64,000 bases of DNA, taken from positions 62,001 through 126,000 of the forward strand of contig JAEHOE010000204.1 of NCBI GenBank assembly GCA_016858145.1, read 5' to 3'. This DNA comes from Edaphochlamys debaryana. Taxonomy: Eukaryota; Chlorophyta; Chlorophyceae; Chlamydomonadales. Under the pieces are notes generated by a model that saw only the letters and a program-made list of their open reading frames with translations, made no database searches and had not been told where the DNA came from. Made by a program: the position numbers and the translations under genes. Below, piece after piece: positions 12,362 to 23,235 of the stretch (its first letter is position 1; every line of letters starts with the position of its first letter).

Positions 12362-14775
12362 GTGCACCCCAACACACTTTCCTGGACACTGGGCAGGAGT
12401 TTTACCACAATTTGCCTCGGATTGGCTTCATTTTTTTGCACGATCACGGCGAATCCTGGCACATCACGTGTCAAGGTGCGTGATAGGGGATTAGCTGGTC
12501 ACAGCAGGGGCTCGATGGGGCGGAAGGGGGATGGGGATGGGATGGACTACCAACGCCGCCGCCGGGCCAGCTTGTGTGCGTGCATCCAGGCGGGGTGCGC
12601 CTCTGCAGCTTTAGACCATATGCCCCTCCCCACCTCCGGACCACCCGCATCTAATAGAGGACCACAAAAGCTACCAAATACACTTTGTCGTACAAATATG
12701 GCGGGGGTCAGCGAGGGGGGGGGGGGTGGGGGGGTGTCCAACTTGGGGGGCCGGCCAACTTGATCCAAATTTGATCCCAGGCAGGCAAATTTGAACCTAT
12801 GCCAAGTCGCCAGCTACATGCTAACATGGTCACGACCCAAAGCCAGTAGTGGATGTCGATAGAGCAGTCAGCAGCGCCCCTAGCGACGAGAAGCTCAGGC
12901 TGCTATAGCTGCAACCTGCTGCCGGACCGGCAAAGAGCGTGCCCGCGGACGGAATCCCTGCCACAAGGCGTGCACGCCCTTGCCGGTCCCAGTGGTCAGG
13001 GACCTGTGCGCCCTCTGGAGGTAGGCACAGCGGCACTGGGTGGACGGAGGGGTATGGGAGCACAGCTCCCTTTCGAGATTGACGAGGACGACGAGGAACT
13101 GCGTCGGGGCCCGCACGCGCATGCAGCTGTGGAGCCCAGAAGCAGTGGGCAGCCGTGCTGCGAGTACTGCCCTTCCTGGCCGCAGCCCTTCGCACGCCAC
13201 TACCCCTGGGCTCTGCCTGTTCGGCCTGTGGCCCCGATGGCTGGCCGTGAAGTGGCCCAGGAAGGGCCGGTCCTAAGCGGACGGCTCGGGGCTGGGGCCT
13301 GCGACAGCCGGCCGTTGGGAGCGGAAACCGCGTGCCGCCGGGGTGGGGGGGTCCAGTGCTGCTATCTTCCTGGGGCTTGGCTCTTGGCTGTGACCGAAAG
13401 TAACCCCCTCCAGGGATCGTGACTTTCGGTACATGTGCACGAAATTTGGCTTTCGTTGGCTTTCGGTTTCGGTACAAGGGGTTGGGAGGCCGTCTTGCAG
13501 CTGCCACAGTCGTGCCCTGCGCTAGGGCCCCTCGTCCGAAAGTGTTCCCCGCTTCAGGAACCTTGATTCCTGTCCGTGCAGAGCTCGGGGGGCTCACAGG
13601 AGGCACCCTTTGGTGCGGCGTCAGCATGATAGCCTTGTCAGAAAGTGTTCCCCGTCAAGCAAACCCCCTGCAAACCCTGTCTCCTTGGCGTTTCAGCGCT
13701 TCGGGAGTGTGCAATTGACACCGTGAACCCTTGTGTCAGGTAAACCTTGTCAGAAAGTGTTCCCCAGCTTGGCCCACATGCCCGAAAGGGCGCCAGGCGG
13801 GGCCAAACCCTTCGGTACATGGGCACGAAACATGGGTCGAAACTTGCACGAGAACGAAAGGAAGATAGCAGCACTGGGGGGGGTTTCCCTCGCTCGGGGG
13901 CTCGGGGACCCAAAATATGGCATACGGTCATGAACTTCTTCCTCCCACCCCTCCTGGTGCATCGTTCATGAATCCTCATCCAACCAGATCCACCTCTTTA
14001 CAATAGCATGGTTACGTCTGTGCTGCCAATCCCCCCCCCCTCCCCATCCGCCCTTCAGCTCTTTTTGCGCGGAGCAGACTGTGGTACACGGCAGCCGTAG
14101 AACGTACGTAGCAAAAAGAGAGTTGCACTGCAATAGCGCCCCGCTAGCGGGCTTCGTGTGTTGACAATGCTTGCGGTGCTCCTTGCAGGTCGCCCAATCG
14201 CCACGCGAATGATATCGCTTACGTCCCAGGCAGACGAGCACATCGAAGATTGGTTTGGAGGGCGGCGCAGGCTACGGGATGAAACCCCGGATCCATCCGC
14301 AGTTGCAGCACAGACATTTCTACGTAGATGGTGCGTGGGCATGGGGCGGTTGCTTGTGTGGCTGTGTGACAGATATAGCTGGCATGCTTCCTGGCGTGTG
14401 CAGGAATGTGACAATGCACACCCCAAATCTGTTTGCTTCTTGCTGTGCTACCTTCATCATACCGTCGGGGAGCGTTGTACAATGGCCCCTGGGCTTGTAC
14501 GAAGATCTCTTTCGGTACATGTGAGTCGATCAACAATCTGCTTGATGTCGACGTGTCCCTACACGTTCAATGACGCTGCTGTTGTTGTTAACAGTGCAGA
14601 CACGGAAGATGCTGCCACAAGTGGACGCTTTGCCTTTGAGTTCATTGCGTGGGGGCTCTTCTCAAGGGACACCTTGGACGACACGTCTAAGGACTTCAAC
14701 TCGACAGCAAAAGAGATGGCCACTCAGCTGGCCAGCAGTCCAGTGTTGGGCCACTGCCGAGCCAATACATGTTAG
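12362..14775 (+). CDS. DUF3431-like protein, 5' end unresolved
   Basis: Four exons join in frame: 12362-12475, 14189-14330, 14404-14520 and 14595-14775 (TAG stop). Each junction has GT/AG ends and matching phase (1, 2, 2). The first exon carries the family-like signature FYHNLPRIGFIFLHDHGESWH. The third and fourth carry LFASCCATFIIPSG, PLGLYEDLFRYI and SGRFAFEFIAWGLF, which correspond to the C-terminal half of DUF3431 proteins (the sequence around the conserved FYE motif and the closing aromatic helix). DUF3431 proteins are of unknown function and are often found near glycan enzymes. The N-terminal part of the domain and the start codon are not located. The 1.7 kb first visible intron holds repeats, unlike the 70-base introns that follow. 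It may be a functional gene or a decaying copy. Confidence 0.55.
13354..13876. repeat. Inverted repeat inside the DUF3431 intron
   Basis: The 18 bases at 13354-13371 (CAGTGCTGCTATCTTCCT) recur as an exact reverse complement at 13859-13876. A related direct pair, CGGTACATG followed by GCACGAAA, occurs near 13430 and 13813. This suggests a small insertion or a rearranged repeat. No transposase is encoded between the arms. Confidence 0.55.
13538..13765 (+). repeat. Three spaced copies of GAAAGTGTTCCCC
   Basis: The 13-base word GAAAGTGTTCCCC occurs at 13538-13550, 13641-13653 and 13753-13765, spaced 103 and 112 bases apart. The last two share the longer context TTGTCAGAAAGTGTTCCCC. The intervening sequence is not obviously conserved. 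Confidence 0.6.
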
Positions 14776-15291
14776 ACATGAGGTTGGCTTGCCCCAGACT
14801 CCGCTAAGGGAGCGGAGCAGGGGCTACGCCTATGCAGTCACGTCGCAAGCCGTGGGTGATTCTCTCGAAATTAAATATCTTGTATATTAGGAATTTCAAG
14901 CGTCGTTGACGCGCTCACGGGCCCCCGCCGCCAGGCAGCGCCCCAGCGTAGAAGCAGAGTGCCGTCTGAAGCAATGGGCAGGCCGCAGGGGCCGCGGGAA
15001 GCCCTGGCGAGGGACACGGGCGACCCGTTTGCGGACTGCCGACGCGTTCGCGGTGTTCTCCCGAGGCACGCTTAAGCTCCTGCGACAAGCCGCGCGTGCC
15101 ACGCATGCTGCATTAGGCGTGTCGCCTACATGATGCGCCTCGTCGCGTGTTGCAGCGCGACGGGGTGCACGTGCCGTGCCGCGGCCACGCGGCCTCCCTT
15201 CCCCCGCAGCCCCCTGCGCCGCCTGCGACCCACCGGCGACCCACCGGCCATGCACACGCAACCCAAGTCCCACTCCCAAAAAAAGGGGGGG

Positions 15292-16016
15292 CAAGCCCGG
15301 ACTGCTGCGCAGCTCAGTGGTTTCGATAACATGTATGAGCGGGCGCTCTCGGATCGGCCAGGTCTTCCTGAAGCTGTGGACGCTGTTTTCACAAGTGGAG
15401 GTCAAGCGGAGTGGTCTGCGCCGGGAGCCTAAGGCAGCGCGCGTGGAGGATTGCCTCGGCTCCCTCCTCGTGCCGCTTTTTCTGAAGTCCTTGTTGGCTA
15501 CTGTGAGGTGAAGAGGAGGAAGAGGACTATAAGGCGGTTTGAGGAGCTTGCTTGTGGCGCGGGTTGACCAGGCGGAGAAATTGATTGGCATGGTGAGCAG
15601 GCTGCTGCTGCGGGGGGTGTCGAATCAGGTGCTAGAGCGGCTGCGGGCGGGCACTTGCCGTTCTGGGGAGGAAGGGCTCAACGGGTGGACAGCCGGTGGA
15701 CAGCGGCGTTCAGGTCCGTGGCAGTGTTGCTATCTGAGGTCTTTCCTTGAGGAACTTCGCTAACCTTCTCAGGGGGGAAGATGTTCTCCTTGCTATTACT
15801 TGACTAGTTGCTGCACCAGCTCACGGTTTTCGACCCATGTTTGCTTTACACCGCCCAGCCGTGCAGCTTGCCAGCCAGCGGAAGAGGGGAAGGGAGCTAC
15901 TGGGCTGGGTGGCGGGGGGCTCCGCCGGGGCTGGGGGCGGCGGTGGGGTCAGCAGGGGGCCCTATCAGCACGTTCCAGGGGGGCAAACCACTGAGCTGCG
16001 CAGCAGTCAAGGCTTG
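15292..16016. repeat. Long-spaced inverted repeat, 32-base arms
   Basis: Bases 15292-15323 and the reverse complement of 15985-16016 match at 30 of 32 positions (core GACTGCTGCGCAGCTCAG). The arms flank about 660 bases that encode nothing I recognise. The layout fits a non-autonomous DNA transposon or the relic of one. No flanking target duplication could be fixed by eye. Confidence 0.55.
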
Positions 16017-17124
16017 CGTAGTGGGCCAGAGGGGCGGCGGGGGGTGCCAGCGGGTGTGGCTTCGGGCACGCATGTCGTTCATGCGCCACCGACTTTGGCA
16101 AAGCCTCTGCAGTTGTCAACACTCTCATAGCATCATACGTACGGAGCGAGCGCCTTCGCTTAAGGGTGCTCACCTGCTCACCCGCGACTAACGACACATA
16201 ACACGCGGCTTTGCATGCGTCCGTTAGCGGCTGCTGCATCCCTGTGACTGCACTCTATGTCTCCGTGCCTGACTGCGCGGACCGACGAACTGGAAAGTGA
16301 CGAGCAGTGTCCGCTGAGGCACGATTGCAAGGGCCCCTGTCACTTGACTATTAAGGCCGGCGGCAGCGCCTCAGTCCTTACCTGCACTTGACTAATCCGG
16401 CCCATTTCGGGGGATTACGGTAGTCCCTGGAAGACTTGACTGCGCCCAAATGAGATAGCAACGCTGGTCCGTTGCGAAGGCTCTGAATGCAGGGCACGGA
16501 CTGGTGGTGACGCCCCTGGGGCGGGCGCTACGGCTGGAAGGCGGCGGCTGGATGCGGTACGGGGTCTGACCTGAGCTTGGTTATGAGGGGAAAGCTTTGA
16601 TGGGGGCGTGAGCCCGCGGGCTGTGCCTACGTGCGTCCAGGCACGTTTGGCCACTGGTGTAACTCACTCACTCGCCCCCGAACCTGCTTGGGTTCTTCGC
16701 TCATGCTGCATGCAGAGACGGCCCAGCGACTCCTGCGGCTGGGCGCAGGAAGAGCAGCAACGCAAGCCCTTGTGCCGGGCGTGGGACCAGAGGATCGAGG
16801 CTCCTTATGAGGCCGCGTCAACCCAGCGTGTGACCCCGCCACGGCCACAAACGTCTGCAGCGTGATGCCTCCCGCAGCTGAGCTCCGCACCCACGCAGCT
16901 GCGCGTGCGCCTGACTCTCAACGCACCCATCCTCACCAAAACCCTTCTGAAAGCTGCAAGGCCAGGGGGCGGCGTAGGGGGCCCCCGTCCCCCCAGCACC
17001 CGACAAGCGGGGCGCCCCCATGGGGGCGGAAAAGGGCTGAGCCCCTCACCCATCTGCTACGCGACCCATTCCCCGTGGTAACCGTGGGCGCACTATACTC
17101 CAACCGAGCTTTCACGCGTTATTA

Positions 17125-17206
17125 GCAGGTTGTCGGGGACTCGCACCCCTCGACACAGACTTAGCTGCCCGGTCTTATCTACACAGACACCGCTCCGCCA
17201 CCTCCT
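17125..17206 (-). repeat. tRNA-like Pol III unit (tRNA relic or SINE head)
   Basis: On the minus strand an A-box-like TGGCGGAGCGGT (17200-17189) is followed after 40 bases by a B-box-like GGGTGCGAGTCCCC (17148-17135), the order and spacing of an internal tRNA promoter. The B-box stem GGGG/CCCC closes a seven-base loop. The acceptor stem pairs imperfectly, no convincing anticodon arm forms, and there is no T-run terminator directly after it. A tRNA-derived SINE or tRNA pseudogene is therefore likelier than a working tRNA. Confidence 0.5.
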
Positions 17207-18238
17207 AGTGAGTAGCAAACTATCCCCGCCGGTCCAAGAGGCCTGGTTCAAGCAAATTGGGGTCCCCCCATCCGGGATGATTATGGTCCATCGAGCTGAG
17301 AGCAAGTGCACCGTGTCGCGACTGCCCTCAGAGAATTGTGCAAGGTTAGCTAGCAACACACTCTGACTGAGTACGCGCGTGGAGGTTGAGCTCCCAGACA
17401 TGTCGCCGGCATGTTGGAGCGTGGTTGATAAGTTTCCCTTTTCTCAGTTGCAAGCGATAGGGATAAGGGAACTGCAGCTTGTGGCATCGCGGGCTGGGCG
17501 TGAATCGCATACGGACGGACGGACGCGCCAGGCTCAGCCCGAAAACATCGCTCCACTTTGCTTCCGAGGAGCTACGGGAATGGGTACCGCAGTTAAGGGA
17601 AGGGCGAGTTGGCCAGAGGGGGCACAGCAGGTAAAGGACGGTGGAGTCGCCGCCCGAAGAGCTTGACGGCGGCGGCTCAGCCCGAAAATTTATCGTCGGA
17701 CCTGCAATTCCTGTACCGCGGTCGCTTGCCAGGCTTTGGTCAATCCGCTCCAAGCGACGACGTGCTCCTCCAGGCTGCTGCTTGCCGCATCACGCGTTGC
17801 TCCCCGGTCGCGCCCGCCAGATCTCTCGTCGATCAAGGCAGCACGGCAAGCGCGAACGCCATTGTCTACCTATAAGTTCAGAAGTCCAAGGTTCCGGCTA
17901 TCATACGCAGCGGCCGACGGGGCGTCGCGCGTGTATCGTCGCGATGGCGCCAAGCCTAGCTTCTTCCTTTTCGAGCCATCCAAGCAAGCGCTCATGGTTA
18001 GACCTGATCAGTACAGACCAAGGCTTATCGCCAGTTGGTGCAAGCACCGGGCCTAAAGCGAGATGGCGGATCGGGCGAGGTCGCCCATCTTGGTGAGTCG
18101 CGAGACGTCATAAGGTACGCGATCAAGGACGCAGGGTTGTGGTCTATCGCAGGGCGGTGCTCAGTCGTGTGGAGGAACGCCCCAGACCACATGGTCGCCG
18201 TGCACTCGTGCCGCTCGACCCCCGCTCAGGCGACGTGC

Positions 18239-18292
18239 TCAGCTGCATCCCCTTTCGTCGTCATCCGACTACGCTGCACGGCCCCTGCGAGC
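18239..18292 (+). repeat. Dispersed repeat, copy 1
   Basis: This 54-base segment matches the reverse complement of 23875-23929 with a few substitutions and small gaps. The shared core is CGCTGCACGGCCCCTGCGAG. Both copies lie in gene-free DNA about 5.6 kb apart and in opposite orientation. Confidence 0.6.
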
Positions 18293-19386
18293 ACCGCACC
18301 CCCGCTCATCCCCTCCCGTAGCATGGCCCTCGCGAGAACGACGCTCAAGGCGGGGGGCCTGGCACCCGCACGCGGACAACGAACGGGGCAAGAAGGGGAC
18401 TGCAAGCCTCTGCACGGCGAGGCCCCCCGCCCAGCACACACACGAGGCTACCCGGGGCCGGACCTTGCCAGACAACCTCCCCCATTTCAACGCGCAACAG
18501 CGCCCCTGCACCCGATCCAACCTCCCCTGCCCCAGACAAGGCAGCAGGCACAGGGCAGCAGGCCGCAGCCGCGCCTATCTCACCTCAGCCGCACCGCTCC
18601 CCAGCCATTATGGGTGCGGTCGGCCAGCGCCCTGCCACCACTGGCCCGCAAGTTGCCCTGCACCCGGAGGAGAACATTTGGGCCGGCCCCGCACGTCCAA
18701 CCCTACCCAGCCAGAAGGATCTGGACCTCCCGGGGGGGTTGTTCTGGCTCCCATGGCCAGAAGGTTTCGGGCCTGCCTCGCAGGGTTTCTGGCTCTCCCA
18801 CACATACACCTGTCCACGGCGTCGCCCTGGAAGGCAGCCCCTGGCGCCCTCCGCCATCCGACTGCCACTGACAACAGCATCGCAGGATGCGCTGTGTGTA
18901 CAACAGCAAGCGGTAAGCCCCGCAAGGCCGTAATTGAATGGGCATGTAAGCCAGCCGCAACCGCAACCGCCTCGCCTAGATGAGGCTTGGGAGAAAGTTG
19001 CCAGATCCCATGCCTACGAAGATGATTGGGCCATCAATTTGCAAGCAATCACTGGAGCTACTGCGGGGCAGGAGGGCTCAGCCTTTAAACGCGGCGTCGA
19101 GGGACATCTATCTTCTGCACTCTCGCTATCCCACTTCCTGTCATGAACCGCAACACCGGTACACGCCTCCTTTTGCAAAACGAACGATATCGGTCGGTCT
19201 TTGCAGTCTTGATATTGACGTGCTCTGCAGTCATCAAGTGCCCAGATAATAGCGATGACCTCCTTACCGAGACACCTCAATCCCACTCACACACCGCAAC
19301 CGTCAACCCGCTTACAAGTGCTTCCTCAATCTGCAATTCCAAGGCACCCAGCTCTTCTTTAGGAAGCGGACTTACATGGGCCCCGC

Positions 19387-19727
19387 GCCCCCACACGGCG
19401 CACACTGGCGGCGGGCACCGTCCTACGCGGGCCACACCGGGCACCGTACAGCGCCTGCCGCCCCTTCTCACAACAATCACCCGTCCGAAGCGGATGACGA
19501 AACATCATCAAGAGGCACAGTGCACACCACATGCCCCGAAGCAGAGGAGCCCAGGAAGACGTGGCTCCCCGAAACCACTTCCCAACCGCGTGGCCGTGAG
19601 CAGAGCGCCGCAAAGGACCACAGCCGGGACACAAAGTCAGCAATCACGCGGGCCCCCACGCGGCGCACACAGGCGGCGGGCACCGTCCTACGCGGGCCAC
19701 ACCGGGCACCGTACAGCGCCTGCCGCC
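19387..19727 (+). repeat. Direct duplication, 76-base units
   Basis: Units at 19387-19462 and 19652-19727 are identical at 74 of 76 positions (shared core GGCACCGTCCTACGCGGGCC). The 189 bases between them are unrelated. The near identity suggests a recent duplication or two members of one repeat family. Confidence 0.75.
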
Positions 19728-20657
19728 CTTTCTCCATCGCAGCAACGGCGGCCAGGCACACAACAAGTCAAGGCGTGGCCTTGAGGGGGGCCGTAGCTCA
19801 CGGGGCTTTACAAGCATAGGGCTTAACATGATGTGCAATTGGTGTGCAACACTGCATTGCACACCAGTGTGGCCCGTAATGGAGACAAGGGGGGGGGGGG
19901 GGGGAGGGTAAAAACACACCATGCATGCAGAGGGCAGACATGCAGGCGGGGTGAGGGGGTGAGAGGGCGGGGGGCACAATGGGCACGCGACATACACACG
20001 CACGCGCGCTTGCATAAACTGGACGTGTGGAGACATAGGGGGGCAAAGCCTCCCATACTTTACAAGTCAAGGCATGGCTCACGGCGGCTTAAACAGAGGG
20101 CTTTACAAGGTGTGACAGGGGTAAGGCCACACACACACTGACTGTACTTAAGTCCAAGCTGGCCGCCACGGACCCCGGTAAGAGAGAGTGGAGGGTGTGC
20201 GAGCCATCACTCAGCCGTGATGAGGCCTCCGTGACGTCATACGTTCCCAGCCTTGGCGGCGAAGCAGCCTCTAGCGCAGCCGAAGCCGCATTGGTGCGTT
20301 GCCATCCCGATGCGGGGGCGGTGAGGCGTGCGCCGCCGCCGACGGGGGGAGAGAGCGGCAGCGAGGGTGAGGCGGGGGTTGGAGGTGGGGGCGGCCGAAG
20401 GGCGATCCTGCTGAACGCATATCTGCATAGTCCTAGCTTTCTTACACCTTTTCTGATACAGACCTTGCCTCTCTTCTCTCTACTGAGCTTACTTTCAAAG
20501 TATTGGGCGCATGGACGCTCCTCGCTTACCGTCTTCTCTTGCCGTGTCCGCACTTTCATCACTATAGCGTTGAAGTACGCTGCAAGGGACACTGGGGGGC
20601 TGCTGCGTCGCCCCCGCGCGGAAGCGGGCCATGCTCCACAACGCGGCAGCCGCGTGA

Positions 20658-23235
20658 ATGACACCAGGCACAACTTTTCTGCGCATCAAATTGGTGCTAT
20701 GCTTGGTTGCTGTAGTGCAAGGTGCGCGGGAAGGCCATAGGCCAGACAAAAACTCCGCCCGACGGTGTTCCGCATCAAGCCCTGAGCCTGCTGCTACACG
20801 AAAAGACACGAAAACTACAAGAAGCACGAAAACCGGCGACCCTATCATAGCTGCGGGGCTCCTGAATGCGGAGCGGAAAAGCGCAGTGAAGTCTGCGACG
20901 AGCTGTGGCAGCTCTGGATCTTCGAAAGGTTGCTAGGTTATGGGGCAACCTTGACGCGGGGCAACGCGACGCAGGACCCAGCCATGCCGCTGCTTCCTCC
21001 CCGTTTCGCCTGTGCAGGCGGAACTGTAACGACGGTCCCAGTGCCGCCACCATGCTCGGCAGTCGGCGCGGTGGCGACGCTGCAGGAGCTGGCGAGCGCT
21101 TGCCCCGACCTGTCCACCTTCAGTCGAATCCTGGACGCCGCGGGGAACTATGGAAAGGTCTTCCTGGAATGCGGAAAGCAGTGTAGCCAGCTGGGCCAGC
21201 TGGAGCGGACAGTGTTCGTGCCTGTCAACGTGGTGGGTGTCTCGGGGGGGGCAGAAGGCTGCCTGGTGCGTGCCATGGTTGCCGTCGGTGTCGACGTGGA
21301 CATAGCGCGGATGGGGGTAGAGAGCAGCGTGGGCACTCCCGCACACTGGCCGGGGCCCTCAGTGGTGCAACACGTACCGATTGGAGGCAGCGGGAGGGGA
21401 AGGCCCAAAATTTCCGGGCGTTACCGCACCCCCGCCGCAGGCCTGGAACCGCTACTTTGCAGCCACCGGCACCACGCTAGAGGACCTCCTATCCAAGCGC
21501 TCTCGCAAGGCGCTGACGTCCATGGTCAAGTACCACGTGCTCCCGCATGTGGTTCCGGCGGCGGCGGTGCAGGCATTGGCACCGCCGCCCACCGTTGCGG
21601 GCCTGGTGTCTGATATCGATGGAATCAGTGGAGTGGGACGGAGGGCGCTGCGCGGCAGAAAGGCTGCGAACGGGACTCTGCCCCCATCGCCGGCGCCCCC
21701 GCCGCGGTCCCAGCTGGTGGAGGAGACGCTGCAGGGAGCGGTGCTGAAGCTGGAACGGTGAGCTACGGCGTAGGAAGAGAGCTGGGCGCCATAGAGGAAG
21801 CAGTGACGGACAGAGCCCTCAGTGCTGGGATCCGACCTGGGGCAACGGCGTTGCGGGTGTCGTCTGAAATCCTTCGCTGCTTGCTCGGACCCGTCTCGCC
21901 CCTCAGGCGGGCTTCCAACCTGACGGGCTTCCGCGTGCGGGGCCTAAACAACGATGCGCTGGCGCTGCGGACAGACATAAGCTTTGGCAAGGTGGGCAAG
22001 GTGCGGGGTCTGCAGACCGTCGTCCCGCTTACCAGCATTATACAAAGCTAGGACCAGGCAGTATGGCTGCCCTCCTGAGCCCCGCACCTGCCCCCCGCTG
22101 CACAGCCCGTGGTCCACCTGCTGAGCGAGGTGCTGCTGCTGGAGCCGCTGCAGCCGCACCCGCCCGCGCCACCGGCACGACCCTCGCCGCCGCCGCCCTC
22201 GCCGCCACCGCCCGCACCTCCCTCTCCTACGTCGGGTGGGGGGGACCCAGCCGGCACCCCCTCCAGCCCCCGGCCGCTGGGCCGGCCCTTCCCCCTGGGC
22301 GGTTCCACGGTGTTCAACCTGACCTGGGGCCGGGACGTGGACATGGACCTCATCGTGGTCACCTCGCTGCCCGAGGGGGGGACCATGACCATGTTCTATG
22401 GCTACCCGGTGGGTGAGGGAGAGGGCCCTGAGTCGTGCGGACGCGGTGCGATAAGCACGGAAGTTTTAGGCCGTTTGCGTTCGCCTTCACTACGCCCGTC
22501 GTTCTCCTGCCACCCCCCAGGGCCCAGAGGCGCTCATCGGCGGTGGCGTGCTGAGCCCTGGCAGCGGCAGCCCTGTCTCTGGGCCCATGACGGGGTTCTA
22601 CGGCCGCACGGCGGGTTCCTGGGAGGCGCTGAAGTGGGTGCCAGGGCTTAAGCCCATAACGGTGAGCACAAGGAGTATAAGGGTTGTAGCGAAGGCGGGC
22701 TTAAGGTAGGGAAGTTCCGATGTCAGGGTGCTTCTCCCTGCCCAGTGCCCCCTACTGAGGGCACTGCGGCGTCAGGCAACAACCCATGTTGTATACGCGC
22801 CCACCCACCCGCCCTCCAGGCCACCTACACGGTGTGCTCCTTCTTCTACAACCTCGAGTGGGCCCCCGGCACCCTGGTGGACGGGGACCACCCCGTCGTG
22901 CCCACCTTCTCGGTCACCACGGACAGCGGGGCCACGCTGGTGGGCTCCGTGTCCAGACCGCTCACGCAGCCGGGGCAGTTCACGTTCACGCTGGTGCCCC
23001 GCAACTGCGTGCCGGGCTGCCCCTGGTACCTGGCGCAGGTAGGGTAGGGAGGCTGAGGGCACGAGAGGCCTCTTTTGAAGACGTGGTCCCACCCTTCTTT
23101 GGCTTATCAGTCTGCAGTATTGTCCAGCCCACCAAGCTTGCCCTAACGTGTTCATCCTCCCGCCTGCACTTGCCTCACCAGGTTTGCGTGGACGCAAGCG
23201 GCGTTCGAGTGGTGACAGGAGATGAGCGCTGCTGA
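20658..23235 (+). CDS. Secreted FAS1 (fasciclin) domain protein
   Basis: Eight exons join in phase into a 465-residue protein: 20658-20721, 21018-21232, 21441-21757, 21907-21991, 22106-22408, 22521-22661, 22820-23038 and 23182-23235. The start is fixed by a signal peptide (LRIKLVLCLVAVVQG, cleavage near residue 22). A FAS1 domain follows (about 33-240), with LQELASACPDLSTFSRIL, TVFVPVN, MVKYHVLPHVV and the closing VVHLLSEVLLL. FAS1 domains mediate adhesion in extracellular matrices. A Pro/Ser-rich spacer (about 242-290, PPPPSPPPPAPPS) resembles hydroxyproline-rich wall protein linkers. The last 170 residues form a second, cysteine-poor, beta-rich-looking region (FNLTWGRDVDMDL, FYGYP, FTLVPRNC) that I do not recognise. 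No GPI or membrane tail is seen. The FAS1 domain has an unusual Pro-rich insertion near residue 180. Confidence 0.82.

Larger units (their letters stand above)
14776..20657. other. Gene-poor, repeat-rich interval
   Basis: No gene model can be supported over nearly 6 kb. The long open frames (for example minus strand 14896-15591 and 20089-20673) have no domain, no initiator context and arginine/proline-rich composition typical of GC-rich noise. The recognisable contents are the inverted repeat at 15292-16016, the tRNA-like unit near 17125-17206, half of a dispersed repeat at 18239-18292, the direct duplication at 19387/19652 and a G-rich run near 19890. Confidence 0.5.

Noticed and set aside
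12830..13627. 265-codon minus-strand frame
   Set aside because: It overlaps repeats within an intron, shows no domain and has Pro/Arg-rich noise composition.
14896..15591. 231-codon minus-strand frame
   Set aside because: It crosses one arm of the inverted repeat and has no recognisable motif or splice partners.
17125..17206. Functional tRNA-Leu or tRNA-Ser gene
   Set aside because: The acceptor stem mispairs at two positions and no convincing anticodon arm forms, so only a tRNA-like unit is claimed.
19887..19910. G-run as a functional G-quadruplex element
   Set aside because: A lone homopolymer run in gene-free DNA gives no basis for a regulatory claim.
20089..20673. 194-codon minus-strand frame upstream of the FAS1 gene
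   Set aside because: It overlaps the FAS1 promoter and signal-peptide exon and has no domain or protein-like composition.
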